Below are positions 1-8,008 of a DNA stretch of 64,000 nucleotides, in pieces. Both the position numbers and the translations under genes were made by a program. Source of the stretch: Paludibaculum fermentans_A (GTDB taxonomy: Bacteria > Acidobacteriota > Terriglobia > Bryobacterales > Bryobacteraceae); assembly GCF_051172195.1 (NCBI RefSeq), contig NZ_JBPJAQ010000001.1, positions 682,001 through 746,000 on the forward strand. Reading direction: 5' to 3'. The notes beneath the pieces were generated by a model that was not told the origin of the DNA, made no database searches, and saw only the letters and a list, made by a program, of their open reading frames with translations. Numbering within the stretch: position 1 is the stretch's first letter; each line of letters begins with the position of its first letter.

Positions 1-2
1 GC

Positions 3-1202
3 GGCGATGCGCTGCGCGTGCTCGAGAATTCCTCCGCGATGCAGTTCGCTCGGCTTACGGAGATCCGCCGCCAGACAAATGCCACCTACCGCAAGGCAGT
101 CGAGGCCATCGCCCAAGGTGACGCCGCTGCGAAAGACGGCAGGACGAAGCTCGAACACGGCATGGAAATGCTCGACGGCATGGGAGCCATTATCGAAACC
201 AAGGGGGACGAACGCTACAAGCAGATTGCCGAGGATTACGCGGACGTGATTACGCAGCGCAAGGCGAACGGCGAGCTAAAGACTTCGCTCGTCGTCGCTC
301 CCACCCACGCGGAAATCCGCCACGTCACCGCCGCGATTCGAGTCACGCTCAAAGCGCAAGGCAAGCTCTCCACCAAGGAACGGGAATATACTATCCTGCG
401 CTCGCGCAATCTCACGGAAGCGGAGCGGGGCGATTCGGCGAGCTACGAAGCGGGCGAGGTCGTCCAGTTTCACCAGAACGCCAAGGGATTCAAGCGCGGC
501 GAGCGCGTCACGGTGCAGAACGCCGACACTGCCGGCGTTCACGTCAGGCGCGCGGACGGCAGCAAAGCGCTATTGCCCTATGCCGAGACCAAACGCACGC
601 AGGTCTACCGCGCGGAAAAGCTCGCCCTGGCCGAAGGCGACAAGCTCCGCGTCACCATGAACGGGTACACGCGGGAAACACGGCGGGGGCTGCTTGGGGC
701 AAAGGGTAAAGACCGACTCAATAACGGTGCGCTCTATCAGGTCGCGGGCTTCACCAAGCAGGGAGATATTCAGCTTACAAACGGGTTTGTAGTGCCCAAG
801 GATTACGGCGGGCTCACGCATGGCTATGTCGTCACGTCCCACGCATCGCAGGGCAAGACGGTGGATGTACCGCTCGTCGCGCTCGGCTCCGAGTCCTTCG
901 CCGCTGCGAACCGGGAGCAGCTTTACGTGTCGCTTTCTCGCGGGCGGGAAGCCGTCCGGCTCTACACCGACGACAAGGCCGCGATGCTCGATGCCGTCAA
1001 GGATTCCTCTGCGCGTCTCTCCGCCACGGAGTTAATGGGGCAGCAAGTCGAGCGCAAGGAACGCAAGCGCAAGGCGCTGACGCGGTTCTACGGCCATGCC
1101 CAGCGGCTCTATTACAAGCTGCGCGAGCGCATTGCCGCGCATGATTTTATCCAGGCGTACAAGGCGCAACAACAGGGAAGGAGTCTCGCCCATGAAAGAT
1201 AA
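3..1202 (+). CDS. TrwC/TraI-type (MOBF) conjugative relaxase-helicase, C-terminal part (partial)
   Basis: The reading frame is open at the left edge, so the protein starts outside the window; about 400 C-terminal residues are present. They match the RecD-like helicase half of MOBF relaxases: a beta-rich domain around KGFKRGERVTVQN, then the late helicase motifs HGYVVTSHASQGKTVD and EQLYVSLSRGRE near the C-terminus, which contact nucleotide and single-stranded DNA in this family. The N-terminal relaxase domain and Walker A motif are not visible here. In the family this enzyme nicks oriT and unwinds the transferred strand during conjugation. The next gene overlaps its 3' end by 11 bases, so the three rightward genes form one unit. 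Its presence implies that the tra region continues to the left. Confidence 0.85.
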   Translation, partial: GDALRVLENSSAMQFARLTEIRRQTNATYRKAVEAIAQGDAAAKDGRTKLEHGMEMLDGMGAIIETKGDERYKQIAEDYADVITQRKANGELKTSLVVAPTHAEIRHVTAAIRVTLKAQGKLSTKEREYTILRSRNLTEAERGDSASYEAGEVVQFHQNAKGFKRGERVTVQNADTAGVHVRRADGSKALLPYAETKRTQVYRAEKLALAEGDKLRVTMNGYTRETRRGLLGAKGKDRLNNGALYQVAGFTKQGDIQLTNGFVVPKDYGGLTHGYVVTSHASQGKTVDVPLVALGSESFAAANREQLYVSLSRGREAVRLYTDDKAAMLDAVKDSSARLSATELMGQQVERKERKRKALTRFYGHAQRLYYKLRERIAAHDFIQAYKAQQQGRSLAHER

Positions 1203-1608
1203 TTCCGCCAAGTCCTACGCATCGTCGGTGCATCGCTTCACCAAACAGCAAACGCCGCAAGCGCCGGACACCGAAACCGGCGACATGGGGGAAGTCTTTC
1301 AGGAAGCCCGCGCCAAAAGCCGGGAAGCGCTCATGCTCGACGTGCGGCGGCATGACGGGGCGATTGTGAGTTTCCCTTACGCTATTCTGCGCCGGGTCGT
1401 ATATCAGCCCACGGGCGAGATTATTCTCCGGTTCGGATCGGACACGGTGACGGCGGAAGGTCGCAACCTTCACCGGCTGCGGGACGCCCTGGTCGAGCAC
1501 CGGGCGCGGTTTATTCAGGAAGGAACCGAGGCGGAGGAAGACGGCAAGCCCGAGGATGCCGCCCATATCGAACGCATTGAGATTGTGGAAGGAGAAGACG
1601 AATTATGA
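1192..1608 (+). CDS. Hypothetical protein of the conjugation gene cluster
   Basis: A 138-residue protein beginning MKDNSAKSYASSVHRFTK. I chose the ATG at 1192 because a GGAAGGAG ribosome-binding site lies just upstream and because the gene overlaps the relaxase stop by 11 bases. It has no signal peptide, membrane segment or motif I recognise. The centre (residues about 45-105) is predicted mixed alpha/beta with a beta-rich core (VSFPYAILRRVVYQPTGEIILRFG); the C-terminus is strongly acidic. It is coupled to the next gene by an ATGA overlap. A conjugation-accessory role is inferred from position only. Confidence 0.6.
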   Translation: MKDNSAKSYASSVHRFTKQQTPQAPDTETGDMGEVFQEARAKSREALMLDVRRHDGAIVSFPYAILRRVVYQPTGEIILRFGSDTVTAEGRNLHRLRDALVEHRARFIQEGTEAEEDGKPEDAAHIERIEIVEGEDEL

Positions 1609-1829
1609 CGCAGGAAGCGGTTAAGGCGCTGGGCGATGCCGAGCTATCGCAGGTCGTCGCCTGGGCGCAAGCGGAAATCAAGGCGCGGGCCGAACGACGC
1701 AAGCAGGAAACCATAGCCAAGATAAGAGAGCTGGCCGGGACGGTCGGTGTCTCCGTGACGATTGGAGGGGCGAGGGGAAGGCCGGTGAAGGCGAAGATAG
1801 AAAAAGCAACTCAAGGCTCCGGGAAGTAG
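1605..1829 (+). CDS. Small basic coiled-coil protein, conjugation cluster
   Basis: A 74-residue protein translationally coupled (ATGA overlap) to the gene before it. Residues 1-40 look like a continuous amphipathic helix rich in Ala, Glu and Arg; the tail (GGARGRPVKAK) is basic with a GRP element like that in the DNA-binding tails of H-NS-like proteins. This suggests a small oligomeric DNA-binding protein, but the resemblance is short and I would not assign the family. It is the last gene before a strong hairpin shared with the convergent gene. Confidence 0.55.
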   Translation: MTQEAVKALGDAELSQVVAWAQAEIKARAERRKQETIAKIRELAGTVGVSVTIGGARGRPVKAKIEKATQGSGK

Positions 1830-1850
1830 CAAGGCGTTCACAAAAGAAAC

Positions 1851-1878
1851 GCGGGCAGGAGAAACTTCTCCTGCCCGC
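1851..1878. terminator. Bidirectional hairpin between convergent genes
   Basis: A perfect 13-bp inverted repeat (GCGGGCAGGAGAA and its complement) separated by 2 bases sits between the stop codons at 1829 (+) and 1896 (-). There is no long T-run on either side, so efficiency is uncertain, but position and stem strength fit a two-way terminator. Confidence 0.6.
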
Positions 1879-1895
1879 TTGTGCCCGTTACATTA

Positions 1896-4181
1896 TCACA
1901 GAGAATAGTGGCGAACCACGTAGGTTCCGTCAGCGCTGCTAGTCAACGTGAAGGCGTCCGTGCTGTTCACAAAGATCATTGTCGGGCCACCTCCAAATGA
2001 AACCGCCGAATAGCTGGCAGTCGGCGGGCTCCCCAAGCCCCATCCATTGGGCAGAGTGTAATACGATGGCGACGTGTACGTACCGTTGCCATTGCTTTTG
2101 AACGTGAACACCTGGGTGCTTTGCATCAGGGCGTAGTCGGCCTTGCCGTCACGGTCCAGATAGCCTACGAATGGCGCAAAACCGGAGCTTGGCGGCGTAC
2201 CAAACCCCCAGCCGGATGTCACTGTTGTGTAGTTCGGCGACGTTGTATACATTGCCGGGAACGTGCCGTCGCCGTTGTTTCTGAACGTAAATATCTGTGT
2301 GCTTCCCAGCACGGCAAAGTCCGTCTTCCCGTCGCCGTCGAGGTCTCCCACTACCGGCGTATAAGAGGAACTAACAGGAGTTCCAAAATTCCAGCTATTC
2401 GGAAGGGTGTAGTAGTTCGGAGACGTTGTATACAACGGTGGAAACGTGCCATCGCCGTTGTTTCTGAACGAAAACACTGCATTTCCCGACAGAAAGGCAA
2501 AATCGGTCTTCCCATCGGCATTCAGATCTCCGACGATTGGCGCATACGTGCTGCCCGGAGGTGCCCCGAAAGCCCAGCTATTCGGAAATGTGTAGTAATA
2601 CGGAGACGTCGTTTTGAGAGTGGTGAATGTCCCATCCCCACTGCTCTTAAACGTGAAGACCGCCGTAGAGCCAAGAAGCGCGAAGTCGCTCTTTCCGTCT
2701 CCATCGAAATCGCCGACGATTGGCGTGTACGATGAGGTCACCGGCGTACCGAAGGCCCAGCTGTTCGGGAACGTGTAGTAGTAGGGCGAGGCACTTGGCT
2801 GAGAATAGGTTCCATCACCGTTGCTCAGGAAACTATACACCTTCGTGCTCTCGACCAGAATAAAATCCGTCTTACCATCGTTGTTAAAGTCCCCGACAAC
2901 GACAGTGTTCCCATTGGTGACCGGGTTTCCAAATGACCAGCTATGCGGGAATGTGTACGTATGGCTCGTCACATTGCCCGCACCGTCACCGAAGGATGTA
3001 ACGACCTGGGTGCTACTGATGACGGCAAAATCCGGCTGTCCGTCACCATTAAAGTCCCCCGCGATATTGCCGGTCGGGCTGACATAGGCGACGGATACTT
3101 TGTTGACGCCGACGCCAGCAGCCAGGGCAAAGCACCCGTACGAATTGACGACGACATTACTGATCGCATATGTCGCTGTGTTGATGGCCCGCACGGTACA
3201 TGACGTAGAAGTCACCTGCGCCGAATAGGCAGTGGTACCATCCGTCGAGAAGGCCACCTCCTCACCGTGGTCGGAGCCAATTGTAGTTCCGGTTTTATTG
3301 TTGGTAGTCGTATCAATGACAGCAATGTTCTGGTCGTTGGTATTAACGACCCATGCCTGAGTTCCATCCGGCGTGACGGCAACGCCCACCGGCAGCCGTC
3401 CAACCGTGATATCTTTGTTCCACGACGGCGTCCCGGACGCGTTAATAACGGTCACAAATCCATAGACGCTTAGGTAGGGGTCATAGCTCGCCGCATAGGC
3501 ATATTGCCCATTTGGTGTTATCGCGACACCTCTCGCATAGATACCGGGCAGTGTGACTGTGTAGGCGAGAGTCGGAGCTGCCCCAGTATTGTAAATCTTA
3601 ACGGAGGCATGTGAGGTAGGGCCATCAACCGTAACGTAGGCGTAAGACCCATCCGGTGTGAATGCCACATAGTCAGGCGTGTCACTGAAAGAAAGTGTAT
3701 AGATCGACCCGCCTGCGGTGGGAATCACCGAAATTGTCTTGTTTCCGGGATTCGATACCCAAAGATACGCGCCGTCTCGGCTTACGGCCACACGATAAGG
3801 ATTTGCCCCACTGGGAAGCGAAAAGTAGCTAACAGCGTAGGTCGCGGTATTGATCTTCGCCACCTTGTCAGCGGTAAAGAGGGCGGCATATGCAAATGCG
3901 CCGTCGGGACTTGCTGCGATGCCGACAGGCGAGTTGTCAACGTTCACAGTTGCACGTACGGTGTTGGTCCAGGTGTCCAGAATCTCCACCTGACCACACT
4001 TGGCTGGGCTTGATTGCCAGCAGTAGCTGGTTCCGACGTAAGCGTTGGCGGCTGCCGCAAGTTGTGGCATCGCGGCCAGCCATGCCAACAACAATAACAA
4101 CACTCGGGCTGGGCGCAATGCTGAGCGCAGCCATGATCCTGACCATAGAGTGACAGTGGTTCGAGCATACGGATGTTTCAT
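1896..4181 (-). CDS. Secreted YVTN beta-propeller / VCBS (FG-GAP) repeat protein
   Basis: The protein has 761 residues from the ATG at 4181, chosen because GGAGGA lies 7 bases upstream and a typical signal peptide (RVLLLLLAWLAAMPQLAAA) follows. Residues about 45-365 are YVTN-type propeller repeats (GIAASPDGAFAYAALF, GVAITPNGQYAYAASY, GVAVTPDGTQAWVVNT). Residues about 380-760 hold six VCBS/FG-GAP repeats with calcium-loop motifs of the form GDFNGDGQPDFAV, spaced about 62 residues apart. Such proteins are extracellular and often adhesive or ligand-binding; no catalytic residues are evident. It is a stand-alone cargo gene between the conjugation genes and the mobilisation operon, and its style resembles Acidobacteria chromosomal proteins rather than plasmid backbone genes. 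Confidence 0.85.
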   Translation of the reverse strand: MKHPYARTTVTLWSGSWLRSALRPARVLLLLLAWLAAMPQLAAAANAYVGTSYCWQSSPAKCGQVEILDTWTNTVRATVNVDNSPVGIAASPDGAFAYAALFTADKVAKINTATYAVSYFSLPSGANPYRVAVSRDGAYLWVSNPGNKTISVIPTAGGSIYTLSFSDTPDYVAFTPDGSYAYVTVDGPTSHASVKIYNTGAAPTLAYTVTLPGIYARGVAITPNGQYAYAASYDPYLSVYGFVTVINASGTPSWNKDITVGRLPVGVAVTPDGTQAWVVNTNDQNIAVIDTTTNNKTGTTIGSDHGEEVAFSTDGTTAYSAQVTSTSCTVRAINTATYAISNVVVNSYGCFALAAGVGVNKVSVAYVSPTGNIAGDFNGDGQPDFAVISSTQVVTSFGDGAGNVTSHTYTFPHSWSFGNPVTNGNTVVVGDFNNDGKTDFILVESTKVYSFLSNGDGTYSQPSASPYYYTFPNSWAFGTPVTSSYTPIVGDFDGDGKSDFALLGSTAVFTFKSSGDGTFTTLKTTSPYYYTFPNSWAFGAPPGSTYAPIVGDLNADGKTDFAFLSGNAVFSFRNNGDGTFPPLYTTSPNYYTLPNSWNFGTPVSSSYTPVVGDLDGDGKTDFAVLGSTQIFTFRNNGDGTFPAMYTTSPNYTTVTSGWGFGTPPSSGFAPFVGYLDRDGKADYALMQSTQVFTFKSNGNGTYTSPSYYTLPNGWGLGSPPTASYSAVSFGGGPTMIFVNSTDAFTLTSSADGTYVVRHYSL

Positions 4182-4547
4182 GAGTGATCCTCCGAAGCGA
4201 AATCGCCGCGAGACATTCGCAGCGTGGGAGGGATCGTACGCTCGCGGGAAAGTTCCCGTCAAGCGAAAAATGCTCTGATTATTTCACTATTACAATTGGT
4301 TACTTACGAGCGCCTTGACGCGCCGCAGCATGCCCCCCGCCGTGTTTCATGCCTTGGCTTTGGGTTGCAGGTCTTGCAACCCACGTACCCGCGGGGACAC
4401 GTCTATATATAGAGCACCGTTTGGGGGATTACCCAAACCTTCAACTTGGCCTCGGGAATGCGTTAAAGCTCCTCTGTGCGCATCGCCTTTCCAGCGGTGT
4501 CGAGCCATGCCGAATTGAGTTACTACTACCTCAACCTGCTAGCTAAG
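4182..4547. other. Intergenic stretch with hairpin, no gene
   Basis: No convincing coding region. A 7-bp stem hairpin (GTTTGGG...CCCAAAC) at 4419-4438 may terminate the leftward methyltransferase transcript. A palindromic TATATATA element at about 4402-4410 could serve as a -10 region for the VCBS gene, but no good -35 is visible. Confidence 0.3.
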
Positions 4548-5441
4548 CTAGGGGCCACCCCACATACGCTTCTTCAAGTCTCCGTACGCCGGATTGTCGA
4601 ATGCAGGACGATCCGCGTTTCTGAACGGGTCTGGTTTGAATACACTCCAATAGCGCTCTTCAAGAAGTCGGCTGTTTGCGCGTGCACCTGTGGTCACATC
4701 GAGCGGGGCCACATAAGGCGTATCATAGTCCTTTCTGAGCGCAACGACGAGAGCACAATCGGTAGCTTTGTATGAGCTGAGTTGTCTCATAGCGTCTTTG
4801 TTGAAGGAAGAGATTCCGTCGAGGATATTGTTTGGAAGCGCGTAATAGCTATCATCGCTGTTGAAACTGAAATGGAGCAGACGATATCCGTTGCTACGCG
4901 CCAACATCCAAAAGAACTTGGGATTATAATTTACTAACCCGTGGTTAAACATTCCTTGAGCGGGCAGGTTGTGCAGCATCACCCCGCCAACCTCGGTGAA
5001 ATCATGTATCACTTTGAAAGCATTCAATTGATTTGCAACATGCTCCGTCGTCCCACAATTTGAGACAACCTGGTATCGTCCCCGATGCGGGGATGGAACA
5101 TCATCGTAATTGAGATCCATAAATATGCTGCCGGGTGTTCCGTCAACGTCAACAGATGCGTATTCGTAACCTAGCCAACGCCAGAAACTGCTGGCGAGCG
5201 GGGCCGCAACTTCTAAGTGCCTAGTGGCCCCGTGTAGAATGGTGACCTTTCCTGATGGCTGCGGTAACGGGCACGGACCTGCATGGTGGAGCTCACCAAG
5301 AATACGAAGTTCTTCTGTTCCTTCCAGAAATGACTCCGCGAGTTGTTGAGCGCCTATCTCCATCACCGCCCCACGCGGCTTGAGGTGCCCAGCCTCCGTG
5401 AGTTGGATAAATAGCGGCAGTTCTTTGCTTCCCAGTGCCAT
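4548..5441 (-). CDS. SAM-dependent methyltransferase-like protein
   Basis: A 297-residue protein. Near the N-terminus is GAVMEIGAQ, resembling the glycine-rich SAM-binding strand of class I methyltransferases, and a second block (VVSNCGTTEHVANQL followed by GGVMLHNLPAQG) resembles motifs IV-V of sugar or small-molecule methyltransferases encoded in polysaccharide clusters. The C-terminal third is unrecognised. There is no signal peptide or membrane segment. It lies downstream of the mobilisation operon on the same strand and is probably cargo. The substrate cannot be predicted. Confidence 0.55.
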   Translation of the reverse strand: MALGSKELPLFIQLTEAGHLKPRGAVMEIGAQQLAESFLEGTEELRILGELHHAGPCPLPQPSGKVTILHGATRHLEVAAPLASSFWRWLGYEYASVDVDGTPGSIFMDLNYDDVPSPHRGRYQVVSNCGTTEHVANQLNAFKVIHDFTEVGGVMLHNLPAQGMFNHGLVNYNPKFFWMLARSNGYRLLHFSFNSDDSYYALPNNILDGISSFNKDAMRQLSSYKATDCALVVALRKDYDTPYVAPLDVTTGARANSRLLEERYWSVFKPDPFRNADRPAFDNPAYGDLKKRMWGGP

Positions 5442-5498
5442 CCGTTGGTTTTAGCCATGGTCAATAGAAGGTCAAGGGAATTCCTTAACAGTTCTAGA

Positions 5499-5819
5499 CT
5501 AGCGGCAGTGCTCTCGGCACTCGGCTTCGCGCTCGGCATTCCGCTGCTGTTCGCGGATCGTGTGCGCTGCTTCATAGGCGAGCGCCGTGCCCACGGAAGC
5601 GAGCCGCACATAGCGCCAGCGCTTGTCCGCGTCTTTAACGAGTTCTCCGATAACGATGGGGGCAAACAGGCCCGCCATGTGTATCCAGTGGCCCGCCGCG
5701 CCCATGGATGTGCGCGGGCGATTGAACTGCTGACGATTTGCGTGTTCCTCGTGATCGGTCTTGGCAGAAGGGTTGTGCTTCGGTCGCGTGCGCTCAGACC
5801 AGTTGGTGGCGGTGTCCAT
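5499..5819 (-). CDS. Small protein with one membrane-like segment, mobilisation operon
   Basis: From the ATG at 5819 (MDTATNWSERTRPKHN) this gives 106 residues; an upstream start at 5888 is possible. The N-terminal third is polar and basic; residues about 40-62 (HWIHMAGLFAPIVIGELV) form a weakly hydrophobic helix; the C-terminus is a charged helix (REQQRNAEREAECREH). It follows the relaxase on the same strand. I do not recognise the family; a mobilisation-accessory role is inferred from the operon. Confidence 0.5.
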   Translation of the reverse strand: MDTATNWSERTRPKHNPSAKTDHEEHANRQQFNRPRTSMGAAGHWIHMAGLFAPIVIGELVKDADKRWRYVRLASVGTALAYEAAHTIREQQRNAEREAECREHCR

Positions 5820-5930
5820 CGTCGGTTCCCGTGCAATTGCGCCGTGAATCTTACGCTCCACGGAACTTCCTGGCAAGCAAAACCACAACCTATGGTGGGT
5901 AGAGTGGGGGAGAACCCACTATAGTTCGAT

Positions 5931-6743
5931 TCAATGATGGCGAAGCATGGCGCGCGCCTGCTTCACTGTCGGCAGGCTCGCGGCATCCACGTTCCTGAAG
6001 AATTCCCCAATCGCCGCCGCTGGCACGTTTACGAGACGGCGGGCCAGGCTGTGGGCATGGCCCGCAGGATCGACGATGCAGAAGTCTCTCCGGTCGGCGC
6101 GCGCGAGCTGATAACCATGCTCGCGAAGCGCTTCGATGAAGCGCGCCGCCGTCGCGCTCTCGCGATAGAGCCGCATCACGTCGCGCTTCATTGCATATGG
6201 GTCGATACCGCTCTTCTTGCCCCGGAAGGTTTCCCAGGGCTTCGCACGGCGATGCGGGCGATGCCCCTGCGACCTGTGGCTGCCGAGGACGCTCGGCACA
6301 TGTTCCAGGTGAAACTCATGCTCCAGGTGACGCGCCGTCGCCTGGTGCTTCTCGTAATCGTCCGTCATCGGTACGGCGCGCATTGCCGGAACGGCAATAC
6401 GCGACCACACGACGTGCCTGTGGACGCGGCCTTTCTTCTGGTGCTCGACAACGAAGCGGGCGTGCCCTGCAAGCCCGAGATTCGTTTCCAGCGTATCGAC
6501 GGCAATCATCCACTGCTCAGGCGTGAGGTGCTCCGTGTCGAGCGGGTTGATATTGACGTGATAGAAGAAGTTCTTGCACTGCGTCGCAAGCGCTACCGCC
6601 TCCATTTCATGAAGGGCGTCGGCAATGGTCAGCGCGGCGAGATTCCGAATCTCGCAGAGCATGACGCGCTCGTTCTCTTCCGCGTTCGCCAGATGCTTCG
6701 CGAAGAACCGCGCGTTGCTCCGCGATCCGCCGTTAATGATCAT
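5931..6743 (-). CDS. Relaxase / mobilisation nuclease (MobA/VirD2-like)
   Basis: A 270-residue protein. Residues about 55-110 carry the relaxase core: FFYHVNINP (motif II region) and the metal-binding histidine triad GRVHRHVVWSRI (motif III, HxH), with LTPEQW between them as in mobilisation relaxases. The N-terminus (MIINGGSRSNARFFAKHL) matches the start of a recognised relaxase subfamily but shows Phe-Phe where motif I would normally present a catalytic Tyr, so the nucleophile is unclear. The C-terminal third is basic and probably binds DNA. It overlaps the MobC-like gene by 11 bases. It is much shorter than MOBF proteins and is a second, unrelated relaxase on the same element. Confidence 0.8.
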   Translation of the reverse strand: MIINGGSRSNARFFAKHLANAEENERVMLCEIRNLAALTIADALHEMEAVALATQCKNFFYHVNINPLDTEHLTPEQWMIAVDTLETNLGLAGHARFVVEHQKKGRVHRHVVWSRIAVPAMRAVPMTDDYEKHQATARHLEHEFHLEHVPSVLGSHRSQGHRPHRRAKPWETFRGKKSGIDPYAMKRDVMRLYRESATAARFIEALREHGYQLARADRRDFCIVDPAGHAHSLARRLVNVPAAAIGEFFRNVDAASLPTVKQARAMLRHH

Positions 6744-7194
6744 GCGCGTCCTTTGACAGGGTAGGGTGCTTGCCCATCGTCACCAGAATGGCGGCTACCG
6801 CTTCGCGGAAGCCTGCCATCGCCTGCTTCAGCTCGTCGTCCGTGACTACATCGCCCCGGCCGTGCTTCTTAACCACGGCCTGAAGCATCCCACTCAATAC
6901 TCCAAGCATCCCTAGCAAGTGCGCGAGCTGCTGTGTCTCTACAGCCGGGCGGCGCTGCGCGCGTGTCACGGGCTTCGCAAGTGCCCGTGACCGCACATAG
7001 GAGCCGACGGTCAGTCCGGCGCGCTGCGCCGCTGCTTCAATCTGCGCGCGCTCCGCGTCCGTCGCCCGGAATCCAATAATCGGAGCGCGCTTCCTCGTCT
7101 CGCTGCCGCTCTGTTTCTGCCGAAACGCCACGCATGCCCATGTCGTTGGCGTCCGACGATGCGATTGAGCATTGACGCCAGGAGCGGGAATCAC
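6733..7194 (-). CDS. MobC-like relaxosome accessory protein (ribbon-helix-helix)
   Basis: A 153-residue protein. The segment IIGFRATDAERAQIEAAAQRAGLTVGSYVRSRAL (residues about 38-72) is the typical ribbon-helix-helix start of MobC/plasmid mobilisation proteins: a short beta strand followed by two helices with GLTVGSYVR at the turn. The C-terminal half is helical, as in MobC proteins that bind next to the nic site. The first 30 residues look non-conserved, so translation may start further in. It is the first gene of the leftward mobilisation operon; the region upstream is the natural place for oriT. Confidence 0.75.
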   Translation of the reverse strand: MIPAPGVNAQSHRRTPTTWACVAFRQKQSGSETRKRAPIIGFRATDAERAQIEAAAQRAGLTVGSYVRSRALAKPVTRAQRRPAVETQQLAHLLGMLGVLSGMLQAVVKKHGRGDVVTDDELKQAMAGFREAVAAILVTMGKHPTLSKDAHDH

Positions 7195-7457
7195 GGCGGG
7201 GGCGACTACGCCCTGGCATTCCGTGACGCTCGCTAGTGGCGGTTTTTCGTGCTCTTTATCCCCGGACGCGGTTAAACCACATATTGCTTGTCACTCAGGT
7301 ATGAATGACAAGGGTTGTTTTAGAGCGGGACAACGGTTGTGTCAAGAAGAGACAGCGTGGCCGAGGACGACGATAGCTGGGCGAAGAAGCAATATCCGCA
7401 CGGCATCTGTGGGGCTGGACGATATTGCATTACCTCAGACTCGGGTAGTGCATCAGT
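7195..7457. other. Upstream of mob operon: candidate oriT/promoter region
   Basis: There is no convincing gene here. A 7-bp inverted repeat (CTTGTCA...TGACAAG, 7287-7293 and 7306-7312) lies about 100 bases upstream of mobC. In MobA/MobC systems the nic site commonly sits beside such a repeat, so this is my candidate for oriT, but I could not recognise a known nic core. A 12-base element TTAGAGCGGGAC at 7320-7331 recurs at 7987-7998. Confidence 0.3.
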
Positions 7458-7486
7458 TTGAAAAGTGCGTACTTAACTTATATAGA
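7458..7486 (+). promoter_or_regulatory. Sigma70-like promoter TTGAAA-N17-TATAGA
   Basis: TTGAAA at 7458-7463 and TATAGA at 7481-7486 are separated by exactly 17 bases in an AT-rich stretch, about 30 bases upstream of the start codon of the small membrane protein at 7518. Confidence 0.55.
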
Positions 7487-7517
7487 TACACACTTATTCT
7501 AAACGGAGTTGCGAAAC

Positions 7518-7847
7518 ATGATGTGGATTGTGGCTATTCTAGCCATTGTATTGATGGCTGTATTGTTCTTTTTGTTCAAAGTCCTTTATGAGGCAAACAT
7601 AATGCGGTCCATGTTTGTTATGGCCGTACTTGATAGAGAGTTTTTAGAAGGACAGCGTGGGAAGATAAATGACTACATGAAGTCGATTGCGGCGGCCAAT
7701 GCAATAGAAGTTTCAAAACAGTTTAACGCCGCCTTAGATAGCATGGCTTTTAGGATCGCAAAGGAAGCACCTATCCTCTTAGGTGCGCGGGCGGTGCTTT
7801 GGGAAGCATTCAAGAATGCCAATTCCAATACCTCATTTAGACAATAG
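7518..7847 (+). CDS. Small membrane-anchored protein of unknown function
   Basis: A 109-residue protein. I chose the ATG at 7518 because GGAG lies 9 bases upstream; an in-frame TTG at 7509 is the alternative. Residues 1-24 form a single strongly hydrophobic segment (MWIVAILAIVLMAVLFFLFKV); the rest is a soluble, mostly helical domain. Its base composition is lower in GC than its neighbours, which suggests separate acquisition. A good promoter lies immediately upstream, and direct repeats flank the gene (7320 and 7987). No family is recognised. Confidence 0.6.
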   Translation: MMWIVAILAIVLMAVLFFLFKVLYEANIMRSMFVMAVLDREFLEGQRGKINDYMKSIAAANAIEVSKQFNAALDSMAFRIAKEAPILLGARAVLWEAFKNANSNTSFRQ

Positions 7848-7912
7848 GAGCTAACAGTCACACTGAGATACTACCCAGAATCGAATGTTCGTGACCGCCA
7901 GGCACCCTATAC

Positions 7913-7986
7913 AAAGGCGGGTTCCTTGACCGCGCGAGGGCCCTTGCTGCGTTCGCAGGTGAATCGCGCTCAGCCCCATGCCTGGG
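7913..7986 (-). repeat. Diverged duplicate of the DUF2726 gene 3' end
   Basis: This stretch aligns with 10233-10319: both contain GGCGGGTTCCTTGACC, then CGCGAGGG, then CTCAGCCCCATGC in the same order and orientation, with small deletions in this copy. In the other copy the right-hand part encodes the C-terminus of the DUF2726 protein, so this copy is a leftover gene tail. The two copies bracket the acyltransferase-ArdA block. Confidence 0.6.
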
Positions 7987-8008
7987 TTAGAGCGGGACGG
8001 AAGACGTG

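Noticed and set aside
5934..6764. Rightward 276-codon open frame
   Set aside because: It is an exact antisense shadow of the relaxase gene, whose HxH motif and operon position are convincing.
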